64,000 nt of DNA from Glebionis coronaria. Lineage: Eukaryota > Streptophyta > Magnoliopsida > Asterales > Asteraceae. How positions within the stretch are numbered: position 1 is the stretch's first letter; each line of letters opens with the position of its first letter. The stretch covers positions 33,934,255 to 33,998,254 of the forward strand of contig CM046877.1 in assembly GCA_025667525.1 (NCBI GenBank). The letters are read 5' to 3'. The notes beneath the pieces are model-generated. The model saw only the letters and a program-made list of their open reading frames with translations, did not search any database and was not told the DNA's origin. The position numbers and the translations under genes were made by a program. Below, one piece after another: positions 51,932 to 64,000 of this stretch.

Positions 51932-52920
51932 AAACACTTTTTGTCCAACATTTGTACGTTGTCTATATTTAATTAACTGTTTCAAATATGATTATGCAAG
52001 TTAAATAATCCCAATAACAGTCTAATTACTTTAATAACTTGACTTAGGGTATTTACCTTTTAGACTATACAGTCTGGGTGACTTACAACCTGTTTTGACC
52101 CATTCGACCCGTTTTCCTTTTAGCTAACCTTTTTTTTATCCTTTTGACCCGTTAACATCAAAACTTAACCCAATATGACCCATTCTTAAGAAAAATGGTT
52201 TAACATATGCTACATCTAGTTGAACAGTTTAAGTGGCAAATCAGGGATACTAAAGCGAAACAAAATTAGTCACGCACCTTTGATGACATTAGTTGGCAGT
52301 ACTTCTGTAAGCTCAGATTTGTGAGACTTGGTATATCCCATATGGGCGATCCCTGGATAAACATAAAGTTAAAAATGAATCTGGTAATGTCAATTGAATA
52401 AATGCGCGTAACTAAACCTCATGTGCGAAATAAGTGTACTTATGCAGTTGGCTATTGATGTCTAAACTTGGAATAAAATATACTAACTTAAGTCTTTGTA
52501 AAACATCTATAAGCTCTCGAAGATTGACTAGATTTGTGTAGTATTATAGCTTTAATATAATTTTTTTATAGGTTATGACATCAAACACTCAAACAGTGGC
52601 AATTAATATCAAAATAATCTGTCAATGCCAATCAACAGTAAATATTTGTTTTTTTTTTCTTTTTATTTTCAGTAAAGTGAGACATATTGTTTTAAAAACA
52701 TAGCTTAATGTAAAGCTATAAACTAAAAAAAAATGGAGGTTGACATCACAGCTCGCCAGAATTATTGGACATCACAAACTTGCTAGTTTAATTCATAAGT
52801 CGCTAGTATTATCATGTGCAGCTCGCCAGTTTTAAAAAATTCTTTAACCACTTAAAGATTGACCAAAGTTTACACTAATCACATCCTAAGCATAAGAAAC
52901 ACACAAGGACGATGCAAGCC
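51932..52920. other. Upstream flank of the F-box/LRR gene
   Basis: Mostly non-coding. It contains GACCCATT/GACCCGTT repeats (52095-52180), an exon-like segment at 52278-52352 and three GCTCGCCAG/CTCGCCAG-like words (52750-52825). Confidence 0.45.
52278..52352 (-). pseudogene. Possible orphan exon, 25 codons
   Basis: On the minus strand, TTTATCCAG|GG opens a 75-nt in-frame segment that encodes GSPIWDIPSLTNLSLQKYC and ends AAAG|GTGCGTG. WDIPSLTNLSL resembles LRR or FBD segments of F-box proteins. It could be a remnant of a neighbouring F-box gene or a 5' exon of the gene at 50535-51931. No linking exon was found. Confidence 0.25.
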
Positions 52921-53720
52921 AACCTGAGGGGAATGGGAATGGAAAAGGGTAAGGGAATACAAAGGAATGCAATGATATTCTTTAGTATTATCATTATCAT
53001 TGTTGGTGCTTGGTTAATATAAGATGTGATGGTGATTGGAGATGGTGGCAACAACGGTTAGGGTGATAGTTAGTGGTCGCGACGATGACGGTGGTGGTAG
53101 CGACAATGGTGGTGGTCAGTGGTGGTGTCGGAGATTGATGGTGGCGTTAGGAGGATGGTGGTAGCGACAATGGTGGTGGTCGGTGGTGGTGGGGGCGTCG
53201 GAGAGTGGTGGTGTCGTAGGGTGGTGGTGGCGTTAGGAGGGTGGTGGTAGCGACAATGATGGTGATCAGTGGTGGTGGTGGCGTCGGAGAGTGGTGGTGT
53301 GGGAGAGTGGTAGTGGCGTTAGGAGAGTGGTGGTAGCGACAATGGTGGTGGTCAGTGGTGGTGGTGCCGTCGAAGAGATGGTGGTATCGAAGGGTGGTGG
53401 TGTCGGAGAGTGGTGGTGTCGGAGGTGGCGTTATGAGAGTGGTGGTAGCGACAATGGTGGTGGTGGCGTCGGAGAGTGGTGGTATCGGAGAGGAGAGTGG
53501 TGGTGGCGTTCAGAGTGGTGGTGGTCAGTGGTAGTGGCGGTGGCGTCGGAGAGTGGTGGTGGCGTTAGGAAGGTGGTGTAGCGACAATGGTGGTGGTGGT
53601 AGGTGGAGACGCACATATACATGCGTCAAACTATTACCTTGAAAATTTACATAAACCAAACACTATAATTACCTATAATTCCATAAACCAAACACTATCA
53701 AGTTTGAGCTAAAGCAATAA
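52921..53720. mobile_element. Dispersed element carrying GGT-rich minisatellite, copy 2
   Basis: AACCTGAGGGGAATGGGAAT at the left and GAGACGCACATATACATGCG at the right match copy 1 (34187-35505), same orientation. The minisatellite core (about 53080-53600) is shorter (about six GCGACAATG units against twelve), so the array length changed after the copies parted. Confidence 0.6.
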
Positions 53721-54175
53721 CAAGCTTATTTCGAGACAACAACAAGGTTAAAACCAAGCAAGCAACCCATAACATGAACAATCAACAATCAATTTTCGCA
53801 TATTAAAATCCATCTAGATGTTAACCAATTTCTTTTTATAAGACTAATTATTACAGTATTTTATTATATAAAAATTATAATTTACATAATAGAAGAAGGC
53901 AAACGGGAGACAAGCAGCGCCACTAGCATTTTTTTTATACAAAATCAAGTCTATTAAATACAATACACGTTTGTGGATACCTAAACAAGCAATACCCACA
54001 AACCAATTGATTGTGTTCTATATCAATTTAGAAAAGCTTGAAAAATAATTACCTTAAAAATAATCAATCTAGAACGCGAATTGGATTATGGGTCGACCAG
54101 ATTTTGAAAGTTTGGTTTATAGGTGGTTTTTGGACTGGGATTTAGGTTTGGATATAAATACGAATTAAAAAGTTG

Positions 54176-54213
<38 letters not shown>

Positions 54214-55238
54214 GTATAAGGTTTTTTTAGATAAAAATAAATTACTTTAAAAAGATGATTAAGTAATGTGTGTTTTGTGGTTGTGTGTGTTTTGCTTGAA
54301 AAAAGATAGGTTTATAAATAACGTGTTATGAATAATGTTTTGACGACTAAATTCAAAAATATTATATTTAATAAATTTGATTTTGTTGTACAAAAAGAGT
54401 TAGCGGCGCACTTGTTTTTATTCGTTTGTCTTCTTATACCATCTAAATTATGATCAAGTAATAAAGTATGACTCGTTAAATAGGTTTATTTTTTTAATAT
54501 TTTTATTTTTAAATCTTATTGAATACAAGTTGATATTATTAGTTTCTCATAACGGGTTTTTTACATTGCAAGCTTATGTTTTGATGTAGTGTATTTTATT
54601 TGATGTTATTAGTTTTTTATAGAATAAGTATATTTCATAAGATGTAAATGTAAAAGACAAAAATTATAACATAACTTTTTTTAATGTCAATCACTCTTCG
54701 CATAATGTGATGTGATACTAATTTTTGATATCATACGAAGATTAATACCCGCGTTTCGCAGCGGGATATTTTAAGGCGATGTTTATAGAGCGAGATGGTG
54801 AAAGGAGGTAGTAGAGTGACGATTCATTTGATTTGCTTCATTTTCCACTTGATAAGATTTACTTACAACATAAAATTTATCTTAGTACAAAAGAATAACC
54901 TAAAAAATCAATTCTTTAAAAATGTAGAATACTAATATGAATGGTTAAGTTAGATTTATGCCATTGTCAAAGGTCTTGTAGATAACTTAAAAGGACCTTT
55001 TAATCTCACCTCTAACAGGAAACAGAGTTACATTAAAAGCTTCCACCTACAAATATCACAAAGGAGCCTTTCCGGTGAAAGAATTGACATTTCTAATTAA
55101 AAATAAGAGAAAATTCTTGAAATTCCCCAAAATGCAACTCCATTTTTCCAAAATGCACCGATCGAATGAAAAATTCCCAAAATGTCTTATTCAACCTATG
55201 CAACTTATACGACTTGAATAAAAATCTGAAAAATGTAC
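53721..55238. other. Non-coding AT-rich spacer
   Basis: Holds a 35-base T run (54178-54212) and a small hairpin, CCCGCGTTTCGCAGCGGG (54748-54765), of the kind seen near Helitron 3' ends; the CTRR end expected of a Helitron was not found after it. No gene is seen. Confidence 0.5.
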
Positions 55239-55243
55239 TTTTA

Positions 55244-57972
55244 TGTCACACCCCACCATGGCGGAATATGGGGCGCGACGTATGGATATCATCACAACAA
55301 TAGCGTGTCTATAGAGAGAACTAAATGAAATTGAAATATCATAGATGGCGACACAAATGTCGTGACAATATCTCAACAATGCAGGCGTCTAGGTAAGTAG
55401 GTAACAGGCCTACCTCTTACCAAAGACATACAAATAAACAAACATCAAACATATAGGTACCACAACGTTCACTTAATCAAAACATAAAATAAAATCTAAG
55501 AGGAAAGGGGTTCCTCCGAATGCAATCCTAGCAGCCTCTATACTCTAGCCACTTCTAACATCATCTTGCACAACTACCTCACCTGAAAATGAAACTAAAA
55601 TCTGTCAACATAAAGTTGGTGAGAACATAGGTTTAAGTTATCTAGAACATCATAAGAAACCTCGACATCCGCTGTAAATAAGTTGAAGAAAAACAATTTA
55701 TAGTAATGGACCATAATGTGATAATCATGCTACATGCATCCACAACAAAACTCAAGCCAAGTACCAACCACATCTACAATTCACAAAGCACATTATAACA
55801 ATCAAGAAGTATCCCGTCACACGCACAAGAACACACCACACTATCCGGATCTTTCCCACACCACCTGTGGAAGATGAACTATATCCCCGTCGAGATATCT
55901 TGCCTCCGAAGAGACGATGCACAAGTACTCAGGACGGATCGTGCCCCACGCTCCACACACATCACAACTGGTCCCATAGACGCCCATACATCTATGTACC
56001 AAAGCCAATCACAATCCAAACAAGATTCACATAGCAGAACACGTACCAAAGCACATATGAGAACACATAAGCACGCAAGTCACACAATAACACATTTATG
56101 TCCACACATTTTATAACATAGTACTAAATCATGTTAAAGAACATTTCAAGTGTCATCTCCATCCCATACTGGAAAAAAAACATTTAAAAACATAGTAAAA
56201 TGGGACTATGAACTCACCTGATTGCTTCTCCAAAGTCCTTGCTCTAGCCCCAAACTAATAATCCAAAAACACATAAATCAATACATGAACCAGCCTCTAA
56301 AATGGTTCATCAACCTATGATAGACATCTAACCTCATCTCATATAAATACCCCATTTATAACTCTAAACACCCCATTACCCTTCTCTAACAAGTCCTTAA
56401 CTTGGTTAAGTTTAATAGCTATCCCGTTCACAATTTTACACAAAACAGTCCCAGTTTTAGGTCTCAAAACTTTAAGTCAAACGTCCACTTAAACATACCC
56501 ATGGTTTCTGTAAAAGGAATATTCATACCCTTACATATGTTGGCTAACACCTCCCACTTGCCCTAACCTTAAAGCTACTGTTAAGGCCCTGATATATATA
56601 TATATATATACTTTTGTCATTCCAGTTTTCCTGATTTTAAACGTATGAAAAGTTCATTACCATTAGAGGGTCTTACCCTAAACCACAATCTTAGCCCAAG
56701 TGCAGATCCTTATTACAATATATAAACCATCTCTCATGTTCGTGAGAAGATCCCAATGCAACCCTAAGTACCCCAAACAACCCAAAACTTAAAAAGAAAA
56801 CAGGCTGAATTTAAAACTGTTTTGACCTCCGACTGTTGTAACCTATTTTTGACCCACTTCCCGACCTCCAATTTAGTTCTAGTTTCTTGCATTGGAAAGC
56901 CACTTCAAATACCTTTTCAGGGCTAGTTTGATCGCATCTTGAATGTTCCTAGAACTCCAGATATGATCAAAACAATTGACTCGAAATTCTGCCCAGTTTT
57001 TAAAAACGGGTTTAACAAAATCAACCTCATTAATTAACCCTAATCCCTCTAATTACAAGCCCTAATTTATGTAATCATCATATTATGATTAATACAACAT
57101 TAATTTACTGTTTTTTTTATTAAACCCTAACCCTAATCCATCATAAGAATGATTAATTTAAACATAAAAACAATTAAATTGAAAAGGGTTATGAAGATTT
57201 ACCTTTGATTTATGAAAACCCCAAAATTTTATGAAGAACCCTAATTTTTTATATAACTCACGAATTTCCTTTATCTCCAGGAGAAAAATAATGAATTTGG
57301 TTTAGTATATACATTATATAGGGTATGGGTGAATCCTAGTCCAACCCAAAGCCCACTTACCATAAATCTTTTCTTTTTTTTCCTTTTTTTTCTCTTCTAA
57401 ACCGACCTAAACACCATAAAATTCGTTTTTTTCTTTATTTTATTATTAATAAATATCTTATTAATATTACCTTAATTTTCCTTAATTTATTTCAGCTCCT
57501 AAAGCCTCCAAAACCTCAAAACCGTAAAACTAGTCACTTTTTACGCGTTTTACCGTAAAAGTCGTAAAATATACACTTTTAAAAAAAGCTCAAATTCTTA
57601 AATAAACTTTATAACTAAGTCCTAAATGACTTAAAACCATCCCGAAAAATATTCTTTTGGATAATTACCTCACCCGAGACCTCTAAACGCTAAACCGTAA
57701 ATCCAAAAAAAAAAATACTATTACTATAATACTTATACGTATACGTAAACACCACAATATCACCATTTTCATTTCATAGTCACCACCTGTGAGCTCATGA
57801 ACATGAAATAACCGTTCCTCGATTTACTTATGAGTACTCCATACTCATAAACGATAACCACACCAACCTCGTTCACACAAAATAAACACGTAAACACACA
57901 ATTCAAGTAAGCACACATAAAATAACCTAAAAGTAAGACCAAGTGACAAATCCAAAACCTAGGGTTGTCACA
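55244..57972 (-). repeat. 3' LTR of the minus-strand element
   Basis: Partner of 59883-62609. It contains a short (TA)n near 56592-56610 and an 80-codon plus-strand frame (55874-56116) that is also present in the other LTR. That conservation comes from LTR identity and is not evidence of coding. Confidence 0.9.
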
Positions 57973-59882
57973 TCACTCCCTCCTAATAGAAATCTCGTCC
58001 CGAGATTTACTCCCAAACTCAAACTTATTCTCAGCAAACAAACGAGGATACATATCCTTGATAAAACCTTCACGTTCAAACGTGAACTCAGTTTACACGA
58101 AAATAATCTCAACCAACAACACATGAGCCTTAACCGTCCGCGAGGAAACTTATCAAAACCATAAAGTTATGTAACCAAACTAACTAAATCTCGCAACTCA
58201 TCAAACAAGAACTGTCTTGAAACCAAGTTAGGAGCCGTCACATAACTCAACGGGTTTAAAACTGTCACCCCGATTTCAGTCTTACTCATAAGTACCATAA
58301 ATCAAAACTCATCAAAATATAACCACGTATAATAAGGTCTAAAGAACTCTCAAATTCCTTCCCAACTCATCTCTATGTTAACCCTCCAAGTGTTCATTAC
58401 CACAAAATACCCAAAACACGAGTTTAAACCATATTGTCCGAAAATTAACCTTAAACTCAACACTTGTACATTTAATTCGACCAAGCTACTGACTTCCAAT
58501 TACGAAACTTTCTGAATATTTGAAAAGTATGTTCCGAGTACATAATTTTAGGCTTTTGAATCACCCAAAAACCTTTAAAAACGAATAAGTTATGACCAAA
58601 ACGATTTTTCTCAAAATCTGCCTAGGCATTAGCGACAGTTTCTGACAGTTAGCGACATATTTTGACAGTTTAGCGACAGTTTCTGCCTACTCCGATTTAT
58701 ACACAAAAAAAAAAACGATTTTTAAACCCTAAAAAAAACGCGTTATTAATTACAAAATTCAAGGTCTAATTTATTTTAATTCTATAAAATTTAAACTCTC
58801 ACCCATCATATGATTAATACATGATTTAACATATTTAAGTTAATAAGAACAAGAATTCTAACTAAAGAATAATAACTTTAGGTGATCAAAACCAAAATAT
58901 TTTAGAATAAAAAGGCCATGCTTATATGTTAAAAAAAAATATTATATTCCACCTTATTTCAAACACGTTTTCGACACTTCCTTATTTCATCGACTACCAA
59001 CAACTATTTTTTTTTCAATTGCAAGTTCTATATTTTTCTTTACCATGTATAACTCGAAACAAAAGACATCGTTACCCCAAAAAGAAATCTCCACCATCTC
59101 AAATCCTTCACGCCAAAAGTACCGCACAAACAAACACGTGAAATGAGGACCCGAGCAATGCGCTACTACAGAAGTTGAACATCTCAAAGAGAAACAAGCT
59201 AGCAACATCCCAAGAATACAACCGGTAAGTAGAAAATAATTTTACATACATAGGCATAAGCGTACATACACTCAAATCCATCCAACATATACTATACAAG
59301 CATGTATTAACTCTCTTTCATGCAATCATACTTGAAAGTCCAGTGGTGTTGTGGCACATATATAATTATGTAGGCCTCCATAATTATACATGTTCCCTTT
59401 CACCAATGTACTCCCTCCTATGATGACACTAATAAGAAATTAATACTACACATAACACATAATCCGACACCTCACAAGCACATAACCACACAAGATAAGA
59501 TCCAAAACCCCATGTATTAAAATAACATAGTCAATGCACGAAACACATAAACCCATAGTCCAGCTGAACCAGCGTAGACAAAATTCAAAATGTATAAAGA
59601 ACATGAAAACATAATTAAGCGAAATCCAACAATGACTAGCGTATACGACCATGGTTCCACCCGCACTAATCAAAAATCGTAAAGAAAATAACATGTAGTT
59701 AAGTATGAACCATAGTAGTTCATAACCTAACAAATACTGCGAAAATAATATTCTAACACATCAATTACTATAAAAGGCACACATACTCCTATGACGCCTA
59801 TATGCAGGGACCCTTAAGCTATAGACTAGGCTACGCGACTAGGTAACCTAATTCTCTATAACCATTGGCTCTGATACCATTC
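57973..59882 (-). other. Interior of the minus-strand element, no coding domain
   Basis: 1910 bp between PBS and polypurine tract. No protease, RT, RNase H or integrase motif and no long open frame are seen. It contains AGCGACAGTTTCTGACAGTTAGCGACA-type repeated words (about 58631-58687). Either gag-pol was deleted or this is a standing non-autonomous family. Confidence 0.7.
59868..59879 (-). promoter_or_regulatory. Primer-binding site of the minus-strand element
   Basis: On the minus strand it reads TGGTATCAGAGC, three bases inside the 5' LTR (59883-62609). Initiator Met tRNA type; this fixes the element's orientation. Confidence 0.88.
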
Positions 59883-62609
59883 TGTCACACCCCACCATGG
59901 CGGAATATGGGGCGCGACGTATGGATATCATCACAACAATAGCGTGTCTATAGAGAGAACTAAATGAAATTGAAATATCATAGATGGCGACACAAATGTC
60001 GTGACAATATCTCAACAATTCAGGCGTCTAGGTAAGTAGGTAACAGGCCTACCTCTTACCAAAGACATACAAATAAACAAACATCAAACATATAGGTACC
60101 ACAACGTTCACTTAATCAAAACATAAAGTAAAATCTAAGAGGAAAGGGGTTCCTCCGAATGCAATCCTAGCAGCCTCTATACTCTAGCCACTTCTAACAT
60201 CATCTTGCACAACTACCTCACCTGAAAATGACACTAAAATCTGTCAACATAAAGTTGGTGAGAACATAGGTTTAAGTTATCTAGAACATCATAAGAAACC
60301 TCGACATCCGCTGTAAATAAGTTGAAGAAAAACAATTTATAGTAATGGACCATAATGTGATAATCATGCTACATGCATCCACAACAAAACTCAAGCCAAG
60401 TACCAACCACATCTACAATTCACAAAGCACATTATAACAATCAAGAAGTATCCTGTCACACGCACAAGAACACACCACACTATCCGGATCTTTCCCACAC
60501 CACCTGTGGAAGATGAACTATATCCCCGTCGAGATATCTTGCCTCCGAAGAGACGATGCACAAGTACTCAGGACGGATCGTGCCCCACGCTCCACACACA
60601 TCACAACTGGTCCCATAGACGCCCATACATCTATGTACCAAAGCCAATCACAATCCAAACAAGATTCACATAGCAGAACACGTACCAAATCACATATGAG
60701 AACACATAAGCACGCAAGTCACACAATAACACATTTATGTCCACACATTTTATAACATAGTACTAAATCATGTTAAAGAACATTTCAAGTGTCATCTCCA
60801 TCCTATACTGGAAAAAAAACATTTAAAAACGTAGTAAAATGGGACTATGAACTCACCTGATTGCTTCTCCAAAGTCCTTGCTCTAGCCCCAAGCTAATAA
60901 TCCAAAAACACATAAATCAATACATGAACCAGCCTCTAAAATGGTTCATCAACCTATGATGGACATCTAACCTCATCTCATATAAATACCCCATTTATAA
61001 CTCTAAACACCCCATTACCCTTCTCTAACAAGTCCTTAACTTGGTTAAGTTTAATAGCTATCCCGTTCACAATTTTACACAAAACAGTCCCAGTTTTAGG
61101 TCTCAAAACTTTAAGTCAAACGTCCACTTAAACATACCCATGGTTTCTGTAAAAGGAATATTCATACCCTTACATATGTTGGCTAACACCTCCCACTTGC
61201 CCTAACCTTAAAGCTACTGTTAAGGCCCTGATATATATATATATATATACTTTTGTCATTCCAGTTTTCCTGATTTTAAACGTATGAAAAGTTCATTACC
61301 ATTAGAGGGTCTTACCCTAAACCACAATCTTAGCCCAAGTGCAGATCCTTATTACAATATATAAACCATCTCTCATGTTCGTGAGAAGATCCCAATGCAA
61401 CTCTAAGTACCCCAAATAACCCAAAACTTAAAAAGAAAACAGGCTGAATTTAAAACTGTTTTGACCTCCGACTGTTGTAACCTATTTTTGACCCACTTCC
61501 CGACCTCCAATTTAGTTCTAGTTTCTTGCATTGGAAAGCCACTTCAAATACCTTTTCAGGGCTAGTTTGATCGCATCTTGAATGTTCCTAGAACTCCAGA
61601 TATGATCAAAACAATTGACTCGAAATTCTGCCCAGTTTTTAAAAACGGTTTTAACAAAATCAACCTCATTAATTAACCCTAATCCCTCTAATTACAAGCT
61701 CTAATTTATGTAATCATCATATTATGATTAATACAACATTAATTTACTGTTTTTTTTTAAACCCTAACCCTAATCCATCATAAGAATGATTAATTTAAAC
61801 ATAAAAACAATTAAATTGAAAAGGGTTATGAAGATTTACCTTTGATTTATGAAAACCCCAAAATTTTATGAAGAACCCTAATTTTTTATATAACTCACGA
61901 ATTTCCTTTATCTCCAGGAGAAAAATAATGAATTTGGTTTAGTATATACATTATATAGGGTATGGGTGAATCCTAGTCCAACCCAAAACCCACTTACCAT
62001 AAATCTTTTCTTTTTTTTCCTTTTTTTTCTCTTCTAAACCGACCTAAACACCATAAAATTCGTTTTTTTCTTTATTTTATTATTAATAAATATCTTATTA
62101 ATATTACCTTAATTTTCCTTAATTTATTTCAGCTCCTAAAGCCTCCAAAACCTCAAAACCGTAAAACTAGTCAGTTTTTACGCGTTTTACCGTAAAAATC
62201 GTAAAATATACACTTTTAAAAAAAATCTCAAATTCTTAAATAAACTTTATAACTAAGTCCTAAATGACTTAAAACCATCCCGAAAAATATTCTTTTGGAT
62301 AATTACCTCACCCGAGACCTCTAAACGCTAAACCGTAAATGCAAGAAAAAAATACTATTACTATAATACTTATACGTATACGTAAACACCACAATATCAC
62401 CATTTTCATTTCATAGTCACCACCTGTGAGCTCATGAACATGAAATAACCGTTCCTCGATTTACTTATGAGTACTCTATACTCATAAACGATAACCACAC
62501 CAACCTCGTTCACACAAAATAAACACGTAAACACACAATTCAAGTAAGCACACATAAAATAACCTAAAAGTAAGACCAAGTGACAAATCCAAAACCTAGG
62601 GTTGTCACA
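59883..62609 (-). repeat. 5' LTR of the minus-strand element
   Basis: Partner of 55244-57972; TG..CA ends on both strands. A few substitutions and small indels separate the two. Confidence 0.9.
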
Positions 62610-62748
62610 TTTTACTCCTTATGACACATGTCAGAATGTGTTATAAAAAGTACATGTGTGTAAGGGCTTGTCTCCTATGCAACCTTTTATGTTTTTTATG
62701 CGATTTGAATAAAATTTTTTTTTTCCAAAAAAACAACTTTTAATAAAA

Positions 62749-64000
62749 TCTTTTTATTTACGTATTTTATATTATTTTTTTATGCAGCTTGTACTATTAG
62801 TAAACAATGATGTGACATTTGTGTAATACACTCTTTATACTTTTTATATATTAAAAAATAATAAAAGGTACCATGAATTTAAGTGTAAAAATAGGTATGT
62901 GTAAGTAACATTTTATGCAACCTTTATTTACTATTTATACAACTTCTATTTATTAAAAATAATAAAAAGTACCATGGATTAATTTGTAAAATTAGGTATG
63001 TATAAATAACATATTATGCAACCTTTATTTACTTTTTATGCAACTTTTATTGACTTTATAATAATTATTTATTAATTTATTCTAAAACTAATATTTAATT
63101 AATAATTGAATTATAATAATTATTTTTTTAATAATTAAATAATTTTTCTAAAAGGATTAATTTATACTTTTTATAAACAAATTTTTTTTATTAACTTTTT
63201 TTTTCTTTTTTAAAATTATAAAAAATTATTTACTTATTTTTTAATTTTTTAATAAATAGAAATTAAATATTTTTAAAAAAAAATTAAATTTTATTAATTT
63301 TCTATAAAATAAATAATTGAATATAATAATTATTTTGTTAATAATAAAATAGTTTTTGTAAAAGGATTTATTTATACTTTTTATAAACCAATTTTTTTTT
63401 ATTAACTTTATTTTTTATAAAAATTATAAAAATTATTTATTTAATTTTTAATTCTTTAATAAATAGAAAATAATTTTTTAAAAAAAAATAAATTTAATTT
63501 GTTATAAAATTAATTGTTGAATATAATAATTAATTTTTTAATAATTAAATATTTTTTGAAAAAGGATTTATTTATACTTTTTATAAACAATTTTTTTTAT
63601 TAATTTTTTTTCCTTTTTTCAAATTATAAAAATTATATATTTATTTTTTAATTTATAAAGTCAATAAAAGTTGCATAAAAAGTAAATAAAGGTTGCATAA
63701 TATGTTACTTACACATACCTACTTTTACAAATTAATCCATGGTACTTTTTATTATTTTTAATAAATAGAAGTTGAATAAAAAGTAAATAAAAGTTGCATA
63801 AAATGTTACTTACACATGCCTAATTTACACTTAAATTCATGGTACATTTTATTAATTTTTAATATATAAAAGTTGTATAAAAAGTATGAAAAGTGTGCTC
63901 ATAAATTTTGCCAAAAAGTGTCTTACACAAATGTTACATCATTGTCTACTAATAGTACAAGTTGCATAAAAAAATAATATAAAATAAGTACATAAAAAGA
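62749..64000. mobile_element. Large AT-rich fold-back element, cut by the window end
   Basis: The left arm (about 62749-63060) and the right arm (about 63654-64000) are inverted copies. Words TTTTATATTATTTTTTTATGCA, AATGATGTRACATTTGTGTAA, TACCATGAATTTAAGTG and GCAACTTTTATTGACTTTATA occur in the same order when the right arm is read in reverse. Each arm has internal repeats of ATTATGCAACCTTTATTTAC. The loop (63061-63653) is itself a tandem array. Long arms with tandem substructure are the hallmark of fold-back (FB/FT) elements. No coding capacity. The right arm may continue past the window. Confidence 0.75.
63106..63653. repeat. Tandem array in the fold-back loop, about 205-bp unit, about 3 copies
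   Basis: TAATAATTAT..AAGGATTTATTTATACTTTTTATAAAC recurs starting near 63106, 63317 and 63518, each followed by a T-run and AAAATTAT..AATAAATAGAAA. Over 85 percent AT by inspection. Confidence 0.75.

Larger units (their letters stand above)
55244..62609 (-). mobile_element. Non-coding LTR retrotransposon derivative (LARD-like), minus strand
   Basis: Two direct repeats, 55244-57972 (2729 bp) and 59883-62609 (2727 bp), have TGTCACACCCC and GGTTGTCACA at their plus-strand ends. Target duplication TTTTA is perfect (55239-55243, 62610-62614). On the minus strand the right repeat is the 5' LTR: the PBS TGGTATCAGAGC lies 3 bases inside it (59868-59879), and the polypurine tract AGGAGGGAG abuts the left LTR (57976-57984). 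The 1910-bp interior has no gag or pol motif in any frame. About 20 differences between LTRs were counted by eye, under 1 percent, so it is younger than the chromovirus. CTCGGGACGAGATTTC before the tract is typical of Ty3/gypsy elements. Confidence 0.9.

Noticed and set aside
54748..54765. Helitron 3' end hairpin
   Set aside because: The stem is present but no CTRR follows at the expected distance and no matching 5' end was found.
55874..60755. Identical 80-codon frames at 55874-56116 and 60513-60755
   Set aside because: They lie in the two LTRs of one element and run against its transcription; identity reflects LTR duplication.

Overview
This window is repeat-dominated nuclear DNA of a flowering plant: AT-rich, with GT-AG introns, MITEs and nested LTR retrotransposons. 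It is most likely a member of the daisy family (Asteraceae). That assignment rests on two proteins I recognise from repeats of that family: the ORF at 9875-11893, whose relatives are usually labelled 'synaptobrevin, longin-like' or 'xylulose kinase-1' in Tanacetum, and the proline-rich/coiled-coil ORF placed before gag at 17845-18732. Only two host genes look intact. One is an SC35-like SR splicing factor (43107-45771, +, five coding exons). The other is an F-box/LRR protein (50535-51931, -, two exons).

1-6.6 kb holds a decayed LTR-like stretch with a 76-bp tandem repeat, a fragment of a Ulp1-type (C48) protease (+), a tandem pair of tRNA-derived SINE-like units, an F-box pseudogene (-) with two in-frame stops, and an exon for an acidic Ser-rich protein (-). 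6.6-29.6 kb looks like one large Mutator-like (MULE) unit of the kind that carries Ulp1 proteases: a broken MURA transposase gene (+), an uninterrupted 672-residue ORF (+), a 30-bp minisatellite, and a DUF1985-Ulp1/C48 gene (-). That last gene is cut in one exon by a complete 13.4-kb Ty3/gypsy chromovirus (13953-27319). Outside the insertion and one TGA, its exons stay in frame throughout. Two short motif families (TTGAGCA..TTGTGC and TTCCCCCTGTTTTGATAA) recur in introns and spacers from about 3.0 to 29.9 kb, but not in the inserted retrotransposon, which suggests a common origin for that stretch.

29.6-41.5 kb is a patchwork of small DNA elements (a Stowaway-like MITE, a MITE with a 9-bp target duplication, a fold-back element), a dispersed element carrying an 86-bp GGT-rich minisatellite, and a degenerate Tat-lineage Ty3/gypsy element with two RNase H domains. 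The Tat element is cut off at its 3' end about 70 bp upstream of the TATA box of the SR gene. 45.8-55.2 kb holds inverted and direct copies of the same small repeats around the F-box/LRR gene.

55.2-62.6 kb is a young, non-coding LTR element on the minus strand (two LTRs of about 2.73 kb, perfect TTTTA target duplication, PBS and polypurine tract, 1.9-kb interior without gag-pol). The window ends in a large AT-rich inverted repeat (62.75-64.0 kb) whose loop is a tandem array. Exon boundaries, frames and motifs were read by eye. Family names rest on motif recognition, not on a database search.
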